Shown here: positions 7,180 through 9,741 of the stretch, piece by piece | How the letters are laid out: each line of letters opens with the position of its first letter | Numbering within the stretch: position 1 is the stretch's first letter | Source of the DNA: an uncultured Eubacteriales bacterium | Lineage (GTDB): Bacteria; Bacillota; Clostridia; Oscillospirales; CAG-272 | NCBI GenBank assembly: GCA_900555785.1 | Contig: USMO01000048.1 | Coordinates: forward strand, 1-9,741 | Direction: 5' to 3' | DNA: 9,741 nucleotides | The notes under the pieces: generated by a model | What the model saw: the letters and a program-made list of their open reading frames with translations, nothing else | Told to the model about the DNA's origin: nothing | The model's database searches: none | Position numbers and translations under genes: made by a program

Positions 7180-7782
7180 ATGAGACAAACAAGAGTCCGG
7201 ATCTTAGCGGAGTGCGCCATGATGCTTGCGCTCTCCATCGCCCTGTCGTTCGTGGTGATTTTCAAACTGCCGCTCGGCGGCTCCGTCACCCTCTTCTCCA
7301 TGCTCCCTGTCATGCTGGTTTCGGTGCGTCACGGGCTGAAGTGGGGGCTGCCGACCGCGTTCATCTATTCGCTGTTCCAGTTCTTCACGGGGCTGCCGGA
7401 TATGATCAGCTGGAGCCTGACTCCCGCCATGTTTGTCGGGTCAATGTTTCTGGATTACCTGCTTGCGTTCACGGCTCTGGGTCTTGCCGGGCTGTTCCGC
7501 AAAAAGGGCATTGCCGGCTGCCTGTGCGGGATGGTGCTTGCATGCGCGCTGCGCTTCTTCATCCATTTTCTCGCCGGTGTCCTGCTGTGGACCAAGCTGG
7601 ATGAATTTATCGTGTTTGGTGAAACCTTCTTCAACCGCCCTTATCTCTATTCCTTCCTGTACAACGGCTCCTACATGCTTCCAGAAACCCTGATGAGCTG
7701 CGCCGCTGCCGCCCTGCTCTTCTTCGTCCCGCAGGCAAGAAAAATCGTCTTCCAAGGGACCGATATTCCGGTGGAAAAGTAA
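7180..7782 (+). CDS. thiT: thiamin ECF transporter substrate-binding subunit ThiT
   Basis: ThiT is the membrane S-component that captures thiamin and delivers it to a shared ECF energizing module (EcfT plus two ATPases). The 200-residue, mostly hydrophobic protein fits a six-helix S-component. Family landmarks are GGSVTLFSMLPVMLVSVRHG (33-52), FLDYLLAF (90-97), a histidine and tryptophan pair in RFFIHFLAGVLLW (H129, W137), and YNGSYMLPE (161-169, N162). These correspond to thiamin-contacting positions in the Lactococcus protein (H125, W133, N151). The residue I align with its E84 is an Asp here (D92). The TPP riboswitch upstream independently confirms the substrate. GGAGGT (7169-7174), five bases before the ATG, fixes the start. 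No ECF module genes are in the window, so it must use one encoded elsewhere (group II type). Confidence 0.96.
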   Translation: MRQTRVRILAECAMMLALSIALSFVVIFKLPLGGSVTLFSMLPVMLVSVRHGLKWGLPTAFIYSLFQFFTGLPDMISWSLTPAMFVGSMFLDYLLAFTALGLAGLFRKKGIAGCLCGMVLACALRFFIHFLAGVLLWTKLDEFIVFGETFFNRPYLYSFLYNGSYMLPETLMSCAAAALLFFVPQARKIVFQGTDIPVEK

Positions 7783-7795
7783 AAAAAATCATAAT

Positions 7796-7832
7796 AAAAA
7801 AAGGATTCTCCCGTTGGGAGGGTCCTTTTTTT
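7796..7832. terminator. strong intrinsic terminator after thiT, probably bidirectional
   Basis: AAAAAAAGGA (7796-7805) pairs with TCCTTTTTTT (7823-7832). Inside lie two T-G pairs and CTCCC/GGGAG (7808-7812, 7816-7820) around a GTT loop, so about 17 bp form in total. Seven T's end it on the plus strand, and seven A's give a T tract on the minus strand. It ends the thiT transcript and could back up the comF terminator for convergent transcription. Confidence 0.93.
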
Positions 7833-7908
7833 CGGGGGATCTTGGCTGCCACTTAGCGGCTACATTTGCAGAATCTTAACGGCTGTTATCCTTACCGCAA
7901 ATGACTTT

Positions 7909-7946
7909 CCGACCACCCGCCCGCAGGCGACGGATGAGGGCGGGCA
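7909..7946 (-). repeat. short intergenic hairpin repeat, copy 2 (inverted)
   Basis: Read on the minus strand this is GCCCGCCCTCATCCG followed by a small stem CGCC-TGCG-GGCG (plus strand 7918-7929) and then GGGTGGTCGG. The 13-mer CCGCCCTCATCCG (7931-7943, minus) is identical to copy 1 at 5479-5491. The 14-mer CCGACCACCCGCCC (7909-7922, plus) equals 5471-5484. The surrounding 7833-7991 holds no gene. It also has a 10-base direct repeat with one change (7852-7861 and 7875-7884). Confidence 0.6.
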
Positions 7947-7991
7947 ATTGCAAAGTAACCATCACCATGTCCGCATGAAAAACACCCACAC

Positions 7992-8017
7992 AAAAAACAG
8001 GCGGTTCCCCGCCTGTT
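7992..8017 (-). terminator. intrinsic terminator after comF
   Basis: On the minus strand AACAGGCGG (8017-8009) pairs over 9 perfect bp with CCGCCTGTT (8004-7996) across a GGAA loop. The stem runs into T's formed by the six A's at 7992-7997. It lies 32 bases past the comF stop and should end the recD2-comF transcript. Confidence 0.92.
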
Positions 8018-8048
8018 CAAAATTTGGGTCAGTACTCCAACGTCCCCC

Positions 8049-8846
8049 TCACCCCTTATACGGCTTCGTATCAAACACCGGCTGCTTTTCATCAGCCAGT
8101 CGATTCGCGTCATCGGAAAGTGCGGCGAGGGCAACGAAATCGGTGTACTTGGCGCGCCGGAGCAGTTTTGCAGCCGCTGCCATGCTCGCGCCGGAGGTGA
8201 CAATATCGTCAACCAGAATCAGGGGCGTGGAGACCGGCAGCCGGCAGGAGGACGACAGCCGGAAAGCCGCGCGGGCGTTTTGTTTGCGCTCCGCAGCGTT
8301 CAGCTCCTTCTGCTCCCGGCTCGCTTCTGCCTGCCGCACAACCAAACCGACCGCCGGAATGCCGGTCCGCAGGGAAATGCCTTTCGCCAAAGCCTTTGCC
8401 TGGTCGGTCCCGGTCCGCAGCCAGTTCTCTTCGCCGCGCGGGAGCCAGACCAGCGCGCAGTGCTCCGCGCTCCAGCCGGTCAGCCGCAGCAGTTCCGTCA
8501 CGCAGCGCGCCATTCCGTCCGCAAAGAAATCGGTCGTCCGACGGTCCCGCGTCTCTTTTATCCGGTAGACCATCCGGTTCTGAACCGGTTCGCGGGTCCC
8601 ATGGCGGTAATACGCCAGCTTGCGAAACAGCGGAATGTGCGCTGCCTGCAGCTCATCGGTCACGCAAACGCAGTCGCTGACCGGGCGCTGGCAGATTCCG
8701 CAGCATGCCTCGGTCTCCGTCCTCCACTTTTCGGCGCACGCCGGGCAAAGATACGGCGCGGCATGCCGGTAATCCGGCACCCGCAACAGCTCCCGGCAGC
8801 CCACGCAGACTGGCGGAAACAGCAGGTTTCGCAGCAGCGTCCTCAT
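8049..8846 (-). CDS. comF: ComF family protein (phosphoribosyltransferase fold)
   Basis: ComF-family proteins help natural transformation, probably handling incoming single-stranded DNA in the cytoplasm; many carriers are not known to be competent. The 265-residue product has an N-terminal Cys-rich zinc-finger region (C14-x2-C17, C34-x2-C37, C49-x2-C52, C59-x-C61) and a C-terminal phosphoribosyltransferase domain with the PRPP loop LVDDIVTSGASM (211-222). The family tract Q-x2-L-x3-ER-x2-N-x3-AF is present at 179-195. The usual RG-aromatic-NQ motif reads RTGTDQ (144-149) here, a divergence. An in-frame start nine codons upstream is possible but lies inside recD2; ATG 8846 is preferred because of its ribosome binding site and the ATGA overlap with recD2. 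The family identification is sure; the cellular role in this organism is not. Confidence 0.93.
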   Translation of the reverse strand: MRTLLRNLLFPPVCVGCRELLRVPDYRHAAPYLCPACAEKWRTETEACCGICQRPVSDCVCVTDELQAAHIPLFRKLAYYRHGTREPVQNRMVYRIKETRDRRTTDFFADGMARCVTELLRLTGWSAEHCALVWLPRGEENWLRTGTDQAKALAKGISLRTGIPAVGLVVRQAEASREQKELNAAERKQNARAAFRLSSSCRLPVSTPLILVDDIVTSGASMAAAAKLLRRAKYTDFVALAALSDDANRLADEKQPVFDTKPYKG

Positions 8847-9741
8847 TCCCCGCACTCCTTCAGCCGCTGGCAAAGCCCGGTGTAGCGCATGGTCTGACGG
8901 TCATTCCGCACCATGTCGCAGAGGGTGTCCTCCCTGCCCACGATGATTGCAATGCATTGCGCCCGCGTGACCGCCGTATAGAGCAGGTTGCGCGACCGCA
9001 GCATCGGCGGCACGTTCCCCAGCGGCAGAATGACAATCGGATATTCGCACCCCTGGCTCTTGTGGACCGTCACCGCATACGCCGGCTCCAGGTCCTCGAG
9101 CAGCGAGAACTCGTAGGAGACGACCCGGTCCTCAAACCGGATGCGCAGGTTACCGTCCGACTCGTTGATTGCCTCAATCACGCCGATGTCCCCGTTGAAG
9201 ACCCCCGCGCCCTCCATGCCGTTCTCGCGCTCCCATGCCAGGTCATAATTGTTGCGCACCTGCATCACGCGGTCGCCCTCGCGGTAGGTGAACTCCCGGA
9301 ACCGGTGCTCGCGCTTATCCGGTGACGGCGGGTTCAGCGTTGCCTGCAGCACCACGTTCAGATGCTCGGTTCCTGCCTCCCCTTTGCGGGACGGGACAAT
9401 CACCTGCGTGCCGGTGGTTGCCATCGTGCCATAGGTCCTTGGCAACCGGGTCCCGCAGAGCTGCGCAACGGTTGCCGTAATGCTGGCGTCCTCGCTTCGC
9501 GGCATGAAGAAGAAATCGTTGTCCTTCACGTCCAGCCGCGGCATTTCCCCACGGTTGATTGCGTGCGCATTGGTGACAATCAGGCTCTTTTGCGCCTGAC
9601 GGAAGATTTCGGTCAGCCGCACGGTTGCAAACCGCCCGCTGTCGATCAGGTCCCGCAGCACGTTGCCTGCGCCGACCGACGGCAGCTGGTCCGCGTCGCC
9701 GATGAGCACCAGGTGCGCCCCCGGCTTGACCGCCCGGAGCA
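8843..9741 (-). CDS. recD2: RecD2-type ATP-dependent 5'-3' DNA helicase, C-terminal part (runs off the right edge)
   Basis: RecD2 (RecD/TraA-like superfamily 1B) unwinds DNA 5' to 3' in bacteria, here without visible RecBC, and is linked to repair and replication-fork maintenance. The window holds the last 298 residues; the frame stays open to base 9741. Visible helicase parts: IGDADQLPSVGAGNVLRD (motif III region, 9671-9703 and onward), LTEIFRQAQ (motif IV region), GDRVMQVRNNYD leading into the SH3-like insertion, VTVHKSQGCEYP (motif V region, about 9039-9074) and LLYTAVTRAQ (motif VI, 8957-8986). Walker A, Walker B and the N-terminal region lie outside. GTG 9709 is only an internal codon, since family sequence (LRAVKPGAHL) continues upstream. 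It ends in an ATGA overlap with comF. Confidence 0.95.
   Translation of the reverse strand, partial: LRAVKPGAHLVLIGDADQLPSVGAGNVLRDLIDSGRFATVRLTEIFRQAQKSLIVTNAHAINRGEMPRLDVKDNDFFFMPRSEDASITATVAQLCGTRLPRTYGTMATTGTQVIVPSRKGEAGTEHLNVVLQATLNPPSPDKREHRFREFTYREGDRVMQVRNNYDLAWERENGMEGAGVFNGDIGVIEAINESDGNLRIRFEDRVVSYEFSLLEDLEPAYAVTVHKSQGCEYPIVILPLGNVPPMLRSRNLLYTAVTRAQCIAIIVGREDTLCDMVRNDRQTMRYTGLCQRLKECGE
8855..8860 (-). promoter_or_regulatory. comF ribosome binding site within recD2
   Basis: AAGGAG (8860-8855, minus strand) sits eight bases before ATG 8846 and inside the last codons of recD2. It selects the start whose ATG overlaps the recD2 TGA (bases 8846-8843 read ATGA), which implies translational coupling. 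Confidence 0.85.

Noticed and set aside
5495..7192. A 565-codon open frame on the minus strand across the lipoprotein gene and riboswitch
   Set aside because: It is antisense to a gene with a clear signal peptide and ribosome binding site, and it also runs through the thiT promoter and TPP aptamer. Its product is low-complexity Val/Gly/Phe-rich sequence without a domain.
8280..9325. Several 90-206-codon plus-strand frames opposite comF and recD2
   Set aside because: They are shadows of the minus-strand genes, which carry intact motifs; none has a promoter or a credible ribosome binding site.
1..9741. Search for a defence system, mobile island or novel multi-gene system
   Set aside because: Every gene fits a well-known core family and common Clostridia gene order. 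No transposase, integrase, toxin-antitoxin pair, CRISPR array or unknown conserved cluster is visible.

Overview
This is a GC-rich stretch of ordinary bacterial chromosome. The gene content and order point to a Clostridia-type Firmicute, probably in the Ruminococcaceae/Oscillospirales area. The clues are a Clostridium-type pyruvate phosphate dikinase, the pth-mfd-foldase lipoprotein order, a lone ThiT thiamin S-component under a TPP riboswitch, a recD2-comF pair, and strong GGAGG-type ribosome binding sites. The taxonomic placement is inference; no rRNA or marker set is present.

Layout. Bases 1-627 (minus) are the N-terminal 209 codons of ppdK, running off the left edge. Bases 628-954 form a divergent control region: an extended -10 promoter reads left into ppdK, and a perfect TTGACA-N17-TATAAT promoter reads right into pth. 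From 955 to 6943 (plus) come pth (peptidyl-tRNA hydrolase), mfd (transcription-repair coupling factor) and a parvulin-like (PrsA/SurA-type) lipoprotein. No convincing terminator separates them, so one transcript is plausible. The whole pth-mfd gap is filled by a 231-bp nested palindrome (1587-1817). The mfd-lipoprotein gap holds a copy of a short hairpin repeat and a G-poor leader with a C9A7 tract.

Bases 6963-7832 are a self-contained thiamin-uptake unit: consensus promoter, TPP aptamer, intrinsic terminator as expression platform, thiT, then a strong terminator. Bases 7833-8048 are intergenic; they hold a second copy of the hairpin repeat and the minus-strand comF terminator. Bases 8049-9741 (minus) are comF preceded by the C-terminal 298 codons of recD2, joined by an ATGA stop/start overlap and running off the right edge.

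Functionally the window combines central metabolism (PEP/pyruvate interconversion), translation quality control, DNA repair and recombination, competence-type DNA processing, extracytoplasmic folding and vitamin uptake. I see no defence system, transposase, prophage, CRISPR array, tRNA or rRNA, and no gene of unknown family. The items most worth a second look are the nested palindrome between pth and mfd, the foldase whose parvulin-like domain is interrupted by an acidic repeat-bearing insert, and the two copies of the short hairpin repeat.
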